The notes: generated from the letters alone by a model not told the origin. A stretch of DNA of 40,909 nt from an uncultured Marinoscillum sp. (GCA_902529805.1 CABZXU010000015.1:1-40909); one strand, 5' to 3'; numbered from the stretch's first letter, positions 25,795 to 33,394 are shown. Numbers and translations are program-made.

Positions 25795-25857
25795 ATGAAA
25801 AATTTTATATTAATATTTTTTGTTTCTATGTTTTTACTAAGATGTAATTCTGTTTAA
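25795..25857 (+). pseudogene. Detached lipoprotein signal peptide ending at an in-frame stop
   Basis: An ATG at 25795 starts a 20-residue lipoprotein leader (MKNFILIFFVSMFLLRCNSV, Cys at residue 17) that ends at TAA (25855-25857), where a run of twelve A begins. The frame after the stop continues without interruption into the NTF2-like frame that extends to 26268. This looks like the true 5' end of that gene, interrupted by one nonsense codon or by a sequencing or assembly error at the homopolymer. Confidence 0.6.
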
Positions 25858-25881
25858 AAAAAAAAAATATCGAATAATGAG

Positions 25882-26268
25882 GTGGAGGGTAAAATATATG
25901 AGTTTTTTGAAACTTTATCAGTAAAAAACCCTGATAAAGAAAAAATTTATAATTTAGTTACCAATGATTTTTACATTTTTGAAAATCAAAAAAAATATAC
26001 AATGCAAGAGTTTCTTGAGTTTGTATCCACTATAAACATAATAGAAGATAATTGGGAGTTAACAAATTTTGATATTAATACCGATTATAATTCTGCTCAT
26101 GTTACCCTTAACAATAAAGGTGAATTTATCGTTAAAACACCTGATGGTAATGTTAAAATGGAATTTGAATGGTTAGAAAGTGCTTATTTAATTAAAGAAG
26201 ATGATAAGCTAAAATTGAAATTTTATTTTTCAGATACTGTTACTGAAAGCGTAAAACCATTAGATTAG
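25882..26268 (+). CDS. NTF2/SnoaL-like domain protein, probably missing its interrupted leader
   Basis: From a GTG at 25882 the frame gives 128 residues that read as an NTF2/SnoaL-like fold. There is an N-terminal helix (EGKIYEFFETLSVKNPDKEKIYNLVTND), then FYIFENQKKYTMQEFLEFVS, and a sheet-like part (TDYNSAHVTLNNKGEFIVK, NVKMEFEWLESAYLIKED). The same frame upstream encodes a lipoprotein leader cut off by a TAA at 25855. So the GTG is either a substitute start giving a cytoplasmic protein, or the gene is broken. It resembles the other NTF2-like lipoproteins in this window in layout but is not obviously a close copy. The S1/P1 nuclease gene follows after 14 nt. Confidence 0.6.
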   Translation: MEGKIYEFFETLSVKNPDKEKIYNLVTNDFYIFENQKKYTMQEFLEFVSTINIIEDNWELTNFDINTDYNSAHVTLNNKGEFIVKTPDGNVKMEFEWLESAYLIKEDDKLKLKFYFSDTVTESVKPLD

Positions 26269-26282
26269 TTCATATTTTATAA

Positions 26283-27047
26283 ATGATAAAGAAATTAGTT
26301 TTCATATTTTTCTTAACTTTCAATGTATCATATTTAGTTTATGGTATTTGGGGTAAAACTGGTCATAGAGTTGTTGCCGAAATAGCAAAAAAAAATTTAA
26401 CCGAAAATGCATTAAAAAAGATTAATTCAATCTTAGATGGAGAATCATTACCTACTGTGAGTACATGGGCTGATGAAATAAAATCCAATCCTGAATCTAG
26501 AAAATATAATACCTGGCATTATGTAAATATTCCTTTAGATAATGACTATGCTGATATCGAAAAAAATAAAAATGGTGATGTGGTAACGGCAATAAATGAA
26601 TGTATAGAAGTATTGAAAAATAAAAATTCTTCATTATCCTCAAAAGCTTTTTATTTGAAATTCTTAATACATTTAGTTGGAGACATTCATCAGCCGTTAC
26701 ATGTTGGTAGATTTGAAGATAGGGGAGGTAATGATATCAAAGTCAAATTTTTTGGTAAGCAAACAAACCTTCATAGGCTCTGGGATACTGATATGATAAA
26801 TGATCATATGATGAGTTACAGTGAATTTGCTGAAAATTTAGATAAAATAAAATTTATAAATACTACATTAATTCCTACTGAATGGCTTAAAGAGTCTCAA
26901 ATTGAAGTAAATAAAATCTATAATGGAGTCAATAATGACGATTATATTGGATATGAATATATTTATAAAAATTTTCCTACTGTAGAAAAACAACTTTACA
27001 AAGCGGGCATTAGACTTGCAGATATTTTAAATGATATATTTTTATGA
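26283..27047 (+). CDS. S1/P1-type nuclease
   Basis: A 254-residue secreted zinc-dependent single-strand nuclease of the S1/P1 family. The signal peptide (MIKKLVFIFFLTFNVSYLVYG) is followed by IWGKTGHRVVAEIAK, which supplies the N-terminal Trp and the His that bind the tri-zinc cluster. Further ligand blocks are WADEIK, TWHYVNIPLD, FLIHLVGDIHQPLHVGRFEDRGGND (two His plus Asp) and NLHRLWDTDMIN. Such enzymes degrade RNA and ssDNA outside the cytoplasm, which would suit phosphate and nucleotide scavenging. Length is typical. It overlaps the SOUL gene by 4 nt (ATGA). Confidence 0.95.
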   Translation: MIKKLVFIFFLTFNVSYLVYGIWGKTGHRVVAEIAKKNLTENALKKINSILDGESLPTVSTWADEIKSNPESRKYNTWHYVNIPLDNDYADIEKNKNGDVVTAINECIEVLKNKNSSLSSKAFYLKFLIHLVGDIHQPLHVGRFEDRGGNDIKVKFFGKQTNLHRLWDTDMINDHMMSYSEFAENLDKIKFINTTLIPTEWLKESQIEVNKIYNGVNNDDYIGYEYIYKNFPTVEKQLYKAGIRLADILNDIFL

Positions 27048-27610
27048 AAGTTTTATTGTTGATCTTTATTAATTTTTTAACATTTATTTCTATGGCTCAA
27101 ACAGAGAATCAAAAGTATATTGTTACTAATAAAATAAATGATATAGAAATTAGAGAATATTTACCTGCCATATATGCATCAGTTACATTAGAAGAGAATA
27201 GTGCCAAACAAAATTCACTGTTTAGAATTCTAGCAAATTATATTTTTGGAGGAAATGATGAAAATCAAAAAATAGCAATGACTGCGCCAGTTCATATGCA
27301 AAAAGAAAATGCTGGAGAAAAAGATGCTTTGACTATGAAATTTGTTATGCCTTCAGAATATAATTTGAATGATTTATCAAAACCAAATGATCCTAGAGTC
27401 AATATTTATAAATCAAATCAAAAAAAATACGCTGCTATAGGATACGGAGGTTATAATAGTGACTCAAAAAGTGATGATCATTACAAAAAATTAAAAACTA
27501 TTCTTAAAAATAATAATATTAAATACAGCGGTAATCCAATATATTTAGGATATGACCCTCCTTATAAGTTTTGGGGTAGAAAAAATGAAATTTTACTAGA
27601 ATTAGAATAA
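27044..27610 (+). CDS. SOUL heme-binding family protein, exported
   Basis: A 188-residue SOUL-family protein. After a signal peptide (MKVLLLIFINFLTFISMAQ) come the typical blocks KYIVTNKINDIEIREYLPAIYASV, NSLFRILANYIFGGNDENQKIAMTAPV and KYAAIGYGGYNSD. It ends with NPIYLGYDPPYKFWGRKNEILLEL. SOUL proteins bind heme or tetrapyrroles weakly in some cases; the role in bacteria is not settled. It is translationally coupled to the S1/P1 nuclease gene upstream. It converges on the NTF2-like gene at 27623 with 12 nt between the stops. Confidence 0.93.
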   Translation: MKVLLLIFINFLTFISMAQTENQKYIVTNKINDIEIREYLPAIYASVTLEENSAKQNSLFRILANYIFGGNDENQKIAMTAPVHMQKENAGEKDALTMKFVMPSEYNLNDLSKPNDPRVNIYKSNQKKYAAIGYGGYNSDSKSDDHYKKLKTILKNNNIKYSGNPIYLGYDPPYKFWGRKNEILLELE

Positions 27611-27622
27611 AATCTATTCTAT

Positions 27623-28108
27623 CTATTCAAATGCTTTGTTGTATTCAGTTGGATCGAATGCATTGTAAGACTCAATTACTTTCATTCCTTCCCATTTAAA
27701 CCATGCATATCCTCTAACTACTAATAGTTCTCCGGTTTTTTTATTTATTCCGTTCCATGAATACCAATAGTTAGTATAAATTTCACCATTATTATAGAAC
27801 ATAGTCATTGTTTCACGATCGATATTCTTTATTCCATCATAATATTCATGACCAAGCATAAAAGCTTCGATAGTTTCTTTCGGAGTAAATTGAGAATCAT
27901 TTACGTTAAATACGGCATTTTCTGAAAAAATTGATAAAGCAGCATCTGAATCTTTGTTTTCATATGCATCTACAAATTTATTTACAAGATTATTTCTTTC
28001 GTCAGAAGCGGATATGGTTCCAGACCAATCAGAATTATCTGTTTTTGAATTCTGTTGATTACAACTGATAAAAAAAAGTATAGTTAGTGTTAAAAATATA
28101 TTTTTCAT
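27623..28108 (-). CDS. NTF2/SnoaL-like lipoprotein, paralogue of the gene at 32761
   Basis: A 161-residue lipoprotein (MKNIFLTLTILFFISCNQQ, Cys at residue 16). A short linker with NSDWSG leads to an NTF2-like domain: NNLVNKFVDAYENKDSDAAL, IFSENAVFNVND, YNNGEIYTNYWYSWNG and GYAWFKWEGMKVIESYNAFD. It is clearly related to the protein at 32761-33273, sharing the WSG linker and the YNNGE-YTN-W block. NTF2-like domains can bind small ligands or act as enzymes; no catalytic residues can be assigned here. It faces the SOUL gene and lies 65 nt downstream of the queE stop on the same strand. Confidence 0.85.
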   Translation of the reverse strand: MKNIFLTLTILFFISCNQQNSKTDNSDWSGTISASDERNNLVNKFVDAYENKDSDAALSIFSENAVFNVNDSQFTPKETIEAFMLGHEYYDGIKNIDRETMTMFYNNGEIYTNYWYSWNGINKKTGELLVVRGYAWFKWEGMKVIESYNAFDPTEYNKAFE

Positions 28109-28173
28109 ATCTCTTATTTAAGTTTAAAAAACTAATCTAGCTATCAAAAAACTAAAATTCAAATAATTTAGAA

Positions 28174-28908
28174 CTAAACACCTGTTTTCTGATCCCAAAT
28201 ATCTATTTGCAATCTATTACTAAATTTTAAATTTTCTTTTTTACAAAGTTCTATCACGGTTTTTCTATTTTTTATAATAGACTTTTGACTTTCTCCTGCG
28301 GGCATTAACCATATTTTTTCTCTTGATATATGTTGATTAAAGTCTTCTAAGATTTCTTCGTAATCTTTTTTGTTAGATATTACAAATTTAAAAATACTAT
28401 CTCTGCTTTTGGAATTAATAGTTTTTAATGCTTCAGGAACTATACAATCATTTTTGTTATTTCCACTATTTGATAATTTAGGAGAGCAATTAAACAAATC
28501 AACCAATTGGATTAGTTCTTTATTTGGAATAATAGTTCCATTTGTTTCTACTTCAACATAACATGCTGTTAGTTTTTTTATAAATTTTAAAAATAACGTA
28601 AGATTTTCTTGTTGGATTAATGGTTCTCCACCTGTTATAATAAGATGAGCTCCTTTTTTAAGTTCATCAATATATTTTTTTTCTAGTATTTTATGAATTT
28701 TTAAGCTTTGACTTTTTCTCCATATTTCTATGGTATCGCATCTCCATTCAGCATTATTATGTAATTTTTTATCAATTTGTGTTCCTTCACCTCCACAAAT
28801 AAGATTACAACCTCCAAGTCTAACAAATACAGATGGAACTCCGACTGTTTTTCCCTCGCCTTGTATTGAAAAAAAGATTTCGCTAATAGCTAATTTTATA
28901 CTTTTCAT
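28174..28908 (-). CDS. queE: 7-carboxy-7-deazaguanine synthase
   Basis: A 244-residue radical-SAM enzyme that makes 7-carboxy-7-deazaguanine for queuosine and other deazapurine modifications. It begins ISEIFFSIQGEGKTVGVPSVF and carries TGGEPLIQ and VEVETNGT, all typical of QueE. The cluster cysteines are spaced C34-x3-C38-x18-C57 (GGCNLIC, then EWRCDT), with an insertion between the second and third cysteine in place of the usual CxxxCxxC. Such insertions occur in one QueE subgroup, so activity is likely retained. No queC, queD or queF is in view. Confidence 0.92.
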   Translation of the reverse strand: MKSIKLAISEIFFSIQGEGKTVGVPSVFVRLGGCNLICGGEGTQIDKKLHNNAEWRCDTIEIWRKSQSLKIHKILEKKYIDELKKGAHLIITGGEPLIQQENLTLFLKFIKKLTACYVEVETNGTIIPNKELIQLVDLFNCSPKLSNSGNNKNDCIVPEALKTINSKSRDSIFKFVISNKKDYEEILEDFNQHISREKIWLMPAGESQKSIIKNRKTVIELCKKENLKFSNRLQIDIWDQKTGV

Positions 28909-28934
28909 ACAACCAATCTACCAATAAGAAATTA

Positions 28935-28964
28935 AAAAAAACCCTTCAAATGAAGGGTTTTTTT
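28935..28964 (-). terminator. Rho-independent terminator between the 241-aa gene and queE
   Basis: A perfect inverted repeat: ACCCTTCA (28941-28948) and TGAAGGGT (28951-28958) around a 2-base centre, flanked by six more A:T pairs on each side, so the outer part gives a run of T on either strand. On the minus strand it directly follows the stop of the 241-aa gene (28985). Its flanks could let it work in both directions. Confidence 0.85.
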
Positions 28965-28984
28965 ATTAGTTAAATAAAAATGAT

Positions 28985-29710
28985 TTATTTTGACCGTATT
29001 TTAAGAAAATTTCTTAATACTACTCTTTTTTTAAGGTCTCTAAGCCTATTCCATTCACTATTATTTCCATCAGATATATCTCCCATATTTGATCTTATGT
29101 AATCTCTAAAATTATCAAACCAATCAATTGTTATGTGAGAAAAGTAAGTATCACTACCATAGTCATCTAATCTTCTATGGAAATTCCAACCGACTCTTAA
29201 ATCATCATTAGAAATTTTTTTTGTTCCTTCAATTTCTGCCGTTTCATAGGAAGCAAAAAGATCATTTTTGACTTTCATAAAGTTTAAAACCATAATATTA
29301 GGCACGTCTTCGGCTCCTTTTCTTCTTACAGATGCTAAATCATTTAAAGTAGCTTTTCCAACCCTCTCTCTAATTGAATTAACATTTTTCATAACTGAAC
29401 TCATTTGAGTTTCATTCATTCCAACTGCTTCCATAGCATTCCATTCAGCAGGTTCTTTATCAAAATCATAAATGTATGTAACCATATGGGTAAAGTCTTC
29501 TTGAGGGGTATCCACAACTTTCCATGCATCCCAAGCAAAAAGGCCTCCTTCATCTACTCTTTTTTGATGAATTTTTGAAAAATGATTTTTTAAAAATGCA
29601 TCATAAGCTTCTACATCATGTGCTTTAATAAATACCTGTTGAAAAACTAATTCTTGAGAAAAAGAATTAAAACAAAATAAAAACAAAATAATAGTTAATA
29701 ATTTTTTCAT
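28985..29710 (-). CDS. Exported protein of unknown function
   Basis: A 241-residue protein with a signal peptide (MKKLLTIILFLFCFNSFSQ, cleavage at S-Q). The mature chain starts ELVFQQVFIKAHDVEAYDAFLKNHF. It then shows mixed alpha/beta segments rich in Trp and charged residues (GLFAWDAWKVVDTPQEDFTH, GWNFHRRLDDYGSDTYFSHI, DWFDNFRDYIRSNMGDIS) and a basic C-terminus. The repeated halves (VFIKA.., MVLNFMKVKNDLF..) suggest a dimeric alpha-beta barrel or ABM-like protein, but this is a weak impression. I do not recognise the family. It is a single-gene unit, closed by a terminator just downstream. Confidence 0.75.
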   Translation of the reverse strand: MKKLLTIILFLFCFNSFSQELVFQQVFIKAHDVEAYDAFLKNHFSKIHQKRVDEGGLFAWDAWKVVDTPQEDFTHMVTYIYDFDKEPAEWNAMEAVGMNETQMSSVMKNVNSIRERVGKATLNDLASVRRKGAEDVPNIMVLNFMKVKNDLFASYETAEIEGTKKISNDDLRVGWNFHRRLDDYGSDTYFSHITIDWFDNFRDYIRSNMGDISDGNNSEWNRLRDLKKRVVLRNFLKIRSK

Positions 29711-29769
29711 AAAAATTTAAATTTTTTAGTTTAACTGTAAAATTAGATAAAAAAAAATTTTAAGTTATT

Positions 29770-29777
29770 TATCTTTG
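29770..29777 (+). promoter_or_regulatory. Candidate -7 box (TATCTTTG) ahead of the DoxX-like gene
   Basis: TATCTTTG matches the Bacteroidota TAnnTTTG -7 element and lies 36 bases upstream of the ATG at 29814. No clear TTG -33 element precedes it at the usual distance, so this is a candidate only. Confidence 0.35.
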
Positions 29778-29813
29778 AGATAATTAATTGTAAATTTTTT
29801 TGTGAAATTATTT

Positions 29814-30206
29814 ATGAAGAACATTAAAACTATCTTAACTCTTATAGTATCAACTACAATAATTAATGTCTGGTTATTTAGGTTTAATGATGAAACTATA
29901 TATAGAGGCGGTGATGCCTTAAATATGCTTGAGGAATTTAATATTTATGGTTTTAGTGAAACATTTACTTACATCATTGGTTTTATTAAAGTTAGTTGTG
30001 CTTTAGCCTTATTATTATCAATATACTACAATAAAATATTACTACCAGCTGCACTTGTTATAATTGCTCTTATGTTCGGGGCTTTAGTTATGCATTTCAC
30101 TGTAAGTGACGAAATTATTAAATTTTTACCTGCTGCTTTAGTTTTAATCGCTACATTAACTATAGTTTTTTTAAATAATTATAAATATTCATCAAATGAA
30201 AAATAA
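29814..30206 (+). CDS. DoxX-like inner-membrane protein
   Basis: A protein of about 130 residues. I place the start at the ATG at 29814 (MKNIKTILTLIVST); a GTG four codons earlier is also in frame. It has four hydrophobic segments (roughly residues 5-20, 45-63, 70-88 and 98-117). The short motif RGGDALNMLEEFNIYGFSETF after the first segment is typical of DoxX-like proteins. The family is loosely linked to quinone or thiosulfate-related redox chemistry; a precise function is not known. Its 3' end overlaps the next gene by 11 bases, and that gene encodes an ABM-like lipoprotein. Confidence 0.78.
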   Translation: MKNIKTILTLIVSTTIINVWLFRFNDETIYRGGDALNMLEEFNIYGFSETFTYIIGFIKVSCALALLLSIYYNKILLPAALVIIALMFGALVMHFTVSDEIIKFLPAALVLIATLTIVFLNNYKYSSNEK

Positions 30207-30651
30207 TTTTTTATTTATCCTATTCTTAATATTATCTTGTCAAGAATCTCCAAAAAAAGAAGATTCAGTCCTATTAAATAAAGATTCTGATGAGATTGTT
30301 TTTATTCTTGAATTGTCAACTAAAGAAAATTCGGTAGAGGATGTAGAAGATTTTACACAATATTTATCTGATTTTATAGTCAAAAGAGAGCCGAGTACAG
30401 TGTATGGTTATTTTATTTCAGAAGATGGTAAAAATGTTACTTTAATTGAAAGATACAATAATAGTGATGATGGTATACAGCATGGAGTAGATTTTATTAA
30501 TGGCCCAAATTTTGAAAGGTTTTTTGAAATTTTTACTATTGAATCATTTATCACTTTGGGAAATGCAACTGATGAATTTAAAAAATTTGCATCGGAAAAT
30601 GGATTTGAAATAGATTATAGAGAATCTATTGGGGGTTATGTTAGAAAATAA
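30196..30651 (+). CDS. Lipoprotein with an ABM-like (quinol monooxygenase-like) domain
   Basis: A 151-residue lipoprotein (MKNNFLFILFLILSCQESP, Cys at residue 15). The mature part reads like a dimeric alpha-beta barrel of the antibiotic-biosynthesis-monooxygenase type: IVFILELSTKENSVEDVEDF, TVYGYFISEDGKNVTLIERY, then GIQHGVDFINGPNFERFFEIF and IESFITLGNATDEF. The ABM assignment is by pattern only. The gene overlaps the DoxX-like gene by 11 bases, so the two are coupled; a membrane plus lipoprotein redox pair is possible. Confidence 0.65.
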   Translation: MKNNFLFILFLILSCQESPKKEDSVLLNKDSDEIVFILELSTKENSVEDVEDFTQYLSDFIVKREPSTVYGYFISEDGKNVTLIERYNNSDDGIQHGVDFINGPNFERFFEIFTIESFITLGNATDEFKKFASENGFEIDYRESIGGYVRK

Positions 30652-30675
30652 TCAATTTCTTACGTTATTTTTTAA

Positions 30676-31200
30676 ATGAGGATTATAATAAAAATAATTT
30701 TATTTTCTGTTTTATTCTATTCATGTCAAGATAATTGCGATTACTATAGTACTTATGTAAAATATAATCCAATATATTCAAATATGGATGAATTAAGAGA
30801 TTCTGTTAAATTCATTAATAATCGTGAAATCAATAATCCTGGAAAACTCAATTATAAAGATGGGTATCTTTTTATTAGCGAGACTAAAAAGGGTATCCAT
30901 ATTATAGATAATAGGAATCTGAGTAATCCCATTAATATTGGTTTTATCAATTTACCTGGAAACTATGATATAGCTACTAAAAATGATTTTTTATATGCTG
31001 ATAGTTATATGGATTTGGTGATTTTTGATATATCTAAAATAGATTCTGTAAAAGAGGTTAACAGAGTAAAAGAAGCATTTAAAAATTATTACTTAAACCA
31101 AGGTTTATATTCTGAAGAAAATGGAATGATAATAGGATATGAGGAAGAGGTTGTTGAAGAATATATAGAAAATCATAACTGTGGATTTATATGGGAATAA
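30676..31200 (+). CDS. LVIVD-repeat lipoprotein, N-terminal half
   Basis: A 174-residue lipoprotein (MRIIIKIILFSVLFYSCQDN, Cys at residue 17). It has two LVIVD-type blades: GYLFISETKKGIHIIDNRNL and DFLYADSYMDLVIFDISKID. It then runs into an acidic stretch (YEEEVVEEYIENHNCGFIWE) and stops. In Bacteroidota proteins of this type that I recall, an equivalent N-terminal part is followed in the same chain by the blades encoded here by the next gene. It therefore looks like the first half of a split propeller protein. It overlaps the next gene by 10 bases in another frame. Confidence 0.75.
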   Translation: MRIIIKIILFSVLFYSCQDNCDYYSTYVKYNPIYSNMDELRDSVKFINNREINNPGKLNYKDGYLFISETKKGIHIIDNRNLSNPINIGFINLPGNYDIATKNDFLYADSYMDLVIFDISKIDSVKEVNRVKEAFKNYYLNQGLYSEENGMIIGYEEEVVEEYIENHNCGFIWE

Positions 31201-31970
31201 GAAAAAATAAATATTTAAATTATTTATATAAATTATTGATAATCAGTCTTTTATCATGTGATACGTCAAGTGATGGTCTTTCTGGTTTTTCTGAAAATTC
31301 CTCAGGAACTGGTATTGGAGGTTCTATGGCAAGATTTACTATAGTTGGAGATCATTTATATACTGTAGATGCTTATAATCTTAATACTTTTGATATTTCC
31401 GATCAAAAACAACCTGATTTTAAGTCTGAAATCGATTTGGGTTGGGGAATTGAAACAATTTTTCCTTATGAAAATAGATTGTTTATAGGTGCCCAAAGTG
31501 GAATGCATATATATGATCTAAAAAATCAAGATAAACCTTCTTGGATATCAACCTATGAGCATATGACTAGTTGTGATCCAGTTGTAGTTCAAGATAATTA
31601 TGCTTTTGTAACCCTAAGGGGTGGAAATGAATGTATGGGATTTGATAATCAACTTGATATTATTGATATTTCAAAGATTGATCAACCTACATTATTTAAA
31701 ACATATGAAATGATTCAACCTCATGGACTTGGGGTAGATAACAATTGTCTATTTATTACTGAAGGTGAGTTTGGTTTAAAGATGTTTGATATATCAAATT
31801 TGAATAATTTAAAATTAATAGAACATTTTAAAGATATTAGCTCAATTGATGTTATTCCATTTATGGATGTATTAATGGTTATAGGTGATGATGGTTTTCA
31901 TCAATACTCTTATGATTGTGAAAAGGCTCAAATTGAATATATTAGTACAATTCCTATAGTTAAGCTTTAA
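31191..31970 (+). CDS. LVIVD-repeat lipoprotein, C-terminal half
   Basis: A 259-residue protein from the ATG at 31191. A basic N-terminus and short hydrophobic stretch end in a possible lipobox (KLLIISLLSCDTSSDG, Cys near residue 23). The rest is a beta-propeller with GGSMARFTIVGDHLYTVDAY, NTFDISDQKQP, RLFIGAQSGMHIYDLKNQ, YAFVTLRGGNECMGFDNQL and NNCLFITEGEFGLKMFDISN. These are the blades expected to follow the upstream gene's two blades in single-chain homologues. Either the two lipoproteins form one propeller, or a frameshift has split the gene. Confidence 0.75.
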   Translation: MGIRKNKYLNYLYKLLIISLLSCDTSSDGLSGFSENSSGTGIGGSMARFTIVGDHLYTVDAYNLNTFDISDQKQPDFKSEIDLGWGIETIFPYENRLFIGAQSGMHIYDLKNQDKPSWISTYEHMTSCDPVVVQDNYAFVTLRGGNECMGFDNQLDIIDISKIDQPTLFKTYEMIQPHGLGVDNNCLFITEGEFGLKMFDISNLNNLKLIEHFKDISSIDVIPFMDVLMVIGDDGFHQYSYDCEKAQIEYISTIPIVKL

Positions 31971-31971
31971 A

Positions 31972-32745
31972 ATGAGAATTTATTATTATTTTTTTATTGC
32001 TCTATCATTTTCAGCTTTTTCTCAAAAAAAGGATATTCTAATTATAGATGGTAAAAAATACAAAGGTCAAATATTAGAGTATTTTAATAAAGATTTTAGC
32101 TATGGTGATTCAGGATATATTTTATTTGATAATGGAATTTCTCAGGATACTATAATTATATCATCTGAAGATAATTATAAAATAAAATTTAGACGATTTA
32201 ATAGTTTTTTTGAATTTAAAAAAAAGAGTTGGAATGAATTAGAGTTTGGTTTTGATTTTCATTCAGGATTATCAAGTAAATTACTTTTTTCTAAAGGAAT
32301 TGTTAATGATAAAATTTTAAATCCCGGATTTGGTATTGGGATTTTTAAAATTGATCAAATTAATTTTTCACCATTCTATTTATCTTTTAATAAAGATATA
32401 TTTCCAATAGATATAGAAAAGAAAAAGAATTCTAAATTTAGGACTTTCATATATCAAAATATAGGATATTCAATTGGAAGTGATTTTGGTGATCAAGATT
32501 ATATTTCTACTAAAGGTGGAATTTATTTTAATTTAGGTGTAGGTTTTAAAAAATCTACCTATCGAAATAAGCATATATCATTGAAAATAGGATATCTAAT
32601 TCAAAAATATAAATCAGTAAATAATATGTTATGGGATAATACAGGTTTTCCAATTCTGAATAACCCTTCCTCTTCAAATAATAATATTATAAGAAGGAAA
32701 GGATCATTTAGAGGATTGACCATTACTTTTTCTTTAATTTTTTAA
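31972..32745 (+). CDS. Exported protein, probably a small outer-membrane beta-barrel
   Basis: A 257-residue protein with a signal peptide (MRIYYYFFIALSFSAFSQ, cleavage at S-Q). The first part of the mature chain is polar (KKDILIIDGKKYKGQILEYF). The second half has alternating strands with many aromatic residues (FGFDFHSGLSSKLLFSKG, NFSPFYLSFNKDIFP, FRTFIYQNIGYSIGSDF, GGIYFNLGVGFKKS) and ends GLTITFSLIF with a terminal Phe, typical of outer-membrane barrels. The family is not recognised. It starts 1 nt after the LVIVD gene, so it is probably in the same transcript. Confidence 0.65.
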   Translation: MRIYYYFFIALSFSAFSQKKDILIIDGKKYKGQILEYFNKDFSYGDSGYILFDNGISQDTIIISSEDNYKIKFRRFNSFFEFKKKSWNELEFGFDFHSGLSSKLLFSKGIVNDKILNPGFGIGIFKIDQINFSPFYLSFNKDIFPIDIEKKKNSKFRTFIYQNIGYSIGSDFGDQDYISTKGGIYFNLGVGFKKSTYRNKHISLKIGYLIQKYKSVNNMLWDNTGFPILNNPSSSNNNIIRRKGSFRGLTITFSLIF

Positions 32746-32760
32746 GAAAAAGAATATTGA

Positions 32761-33273
32761 TTATTCTTGGCTATTTTGTTCCTGATATAACATAGCTTCT
32801 GCTTCAATTTCACTAGTATCAAAATAACATTGAGTTGCAACTATTTTATCTCCTTCCCACTGCCACCAACAATGAAATGTGTTTTTTTGTAATTCTCCAG
32901 TTATTTTTGACTTACCTGACCAATCTGACCAATGATTTGTATAAACTTCGCCATTATTATAATTAACTGTAGTTATTACAGGATCAATATGCTTCATTTC
33001 ATCATATAGTACAGAATGAAAATTATATCCATTGATTAATTCTTCAACAGTATAAACATCATTATTCACTTTATGCTCTCCATCGGGTGTAAAGTAATCT
33101 CTAGCAATTCCAAAATCTCCATCTGTATAGCCTTTAGCTAATTTTTGAACTATTTTACTTTTTTCATCATTTTGATTAGTAATACCACTCCACTCAGAAG
33201 TATCAACATTAACATTATTATTACATGAAAGGAATAAAAACGACGTTAATACCATTAATAATATATTTTTCAT
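32761..33273 (-). CDS. NTF2/SnoaL-like lipoprotein, paralogue of the gene at 27623
   Basis: A 170-residue lipoprotein (MKNILLMVLTSFLFLSCNNN, Cys at residue 17). A linker with TSEWSG leads to an NTF2-like domain: SKIVQKLAKGYTDGDFGIARDYF, VNNDVYTVEELINGYNFHS, NYNNGEVYTNHWSDWSGKSK and FHCWWQWEGDKIVATQCYFD. The layout and several motifs match the 27623-28108 protein, so the two are paralogues. No catalytic residues are evident. Its promoter region is shared, back to back, with another NTF2-like lipoprotein gene at 33395. Confidence 0.85.
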   Translation of the reverse strand: MKNILLMVLTSFLFLSCNNNVNVDTSEWSGITNQNDEKSKIVQKLAKGYTDGDFGIARDYFTPDGEHKVNNDVYTVEELINGYNFHSVLYDEMKHIDPVITTVNYNNGEVYTNHWSDWSGKSKITGELQKNTFHCWWQWEGDKIVATQCYFDTSEIEAEAMLYQEQNSQE

Positions 33274-33313
33274 AATTAAAATTTTAGTTATAATTTAATT
33301 CTAATCTATAAAT

Positions 33314-33352
33314 ATCAAACTTAAATTCAAAATTGATGATGTTAAGTTTGAT
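33314..33352. promoter_or_regulatory. Symmetric divergent promoter: 11-bp inverted repeat with outward TAAGTTTG boxes
   Basis: ATCAAACTTAA (33314-33324) and TTAAGTTTGAT (33342-33352) form a perfect 11-bp inverted repeat with a 17-base spacer. Each arm contains TAAGTTTG, a match to the Bacteroidota TAnnTTTG -7 element, facing outward: one toward the lipoprotein gene at 33395 (+), the other toward the one at 33273 (-). The repeat could also be an operator. No clear -33 TTG is seen at normal spacing on either side. Confidence 0.5.
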
Positions 33353-33394
33353 TTTTTTTTTATTTTAACATATTAATTATTAAAATTTATTTAT

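Noticed and set aside
27603-27621. TAGAATA/TATTCTA hairpin between the SOUL and NTF2-like genes
   Set aside because: A 7-bp A/T-dominated stem without a U-run; it partly overlaps the SOUL stop and is not convincing as a terminator.
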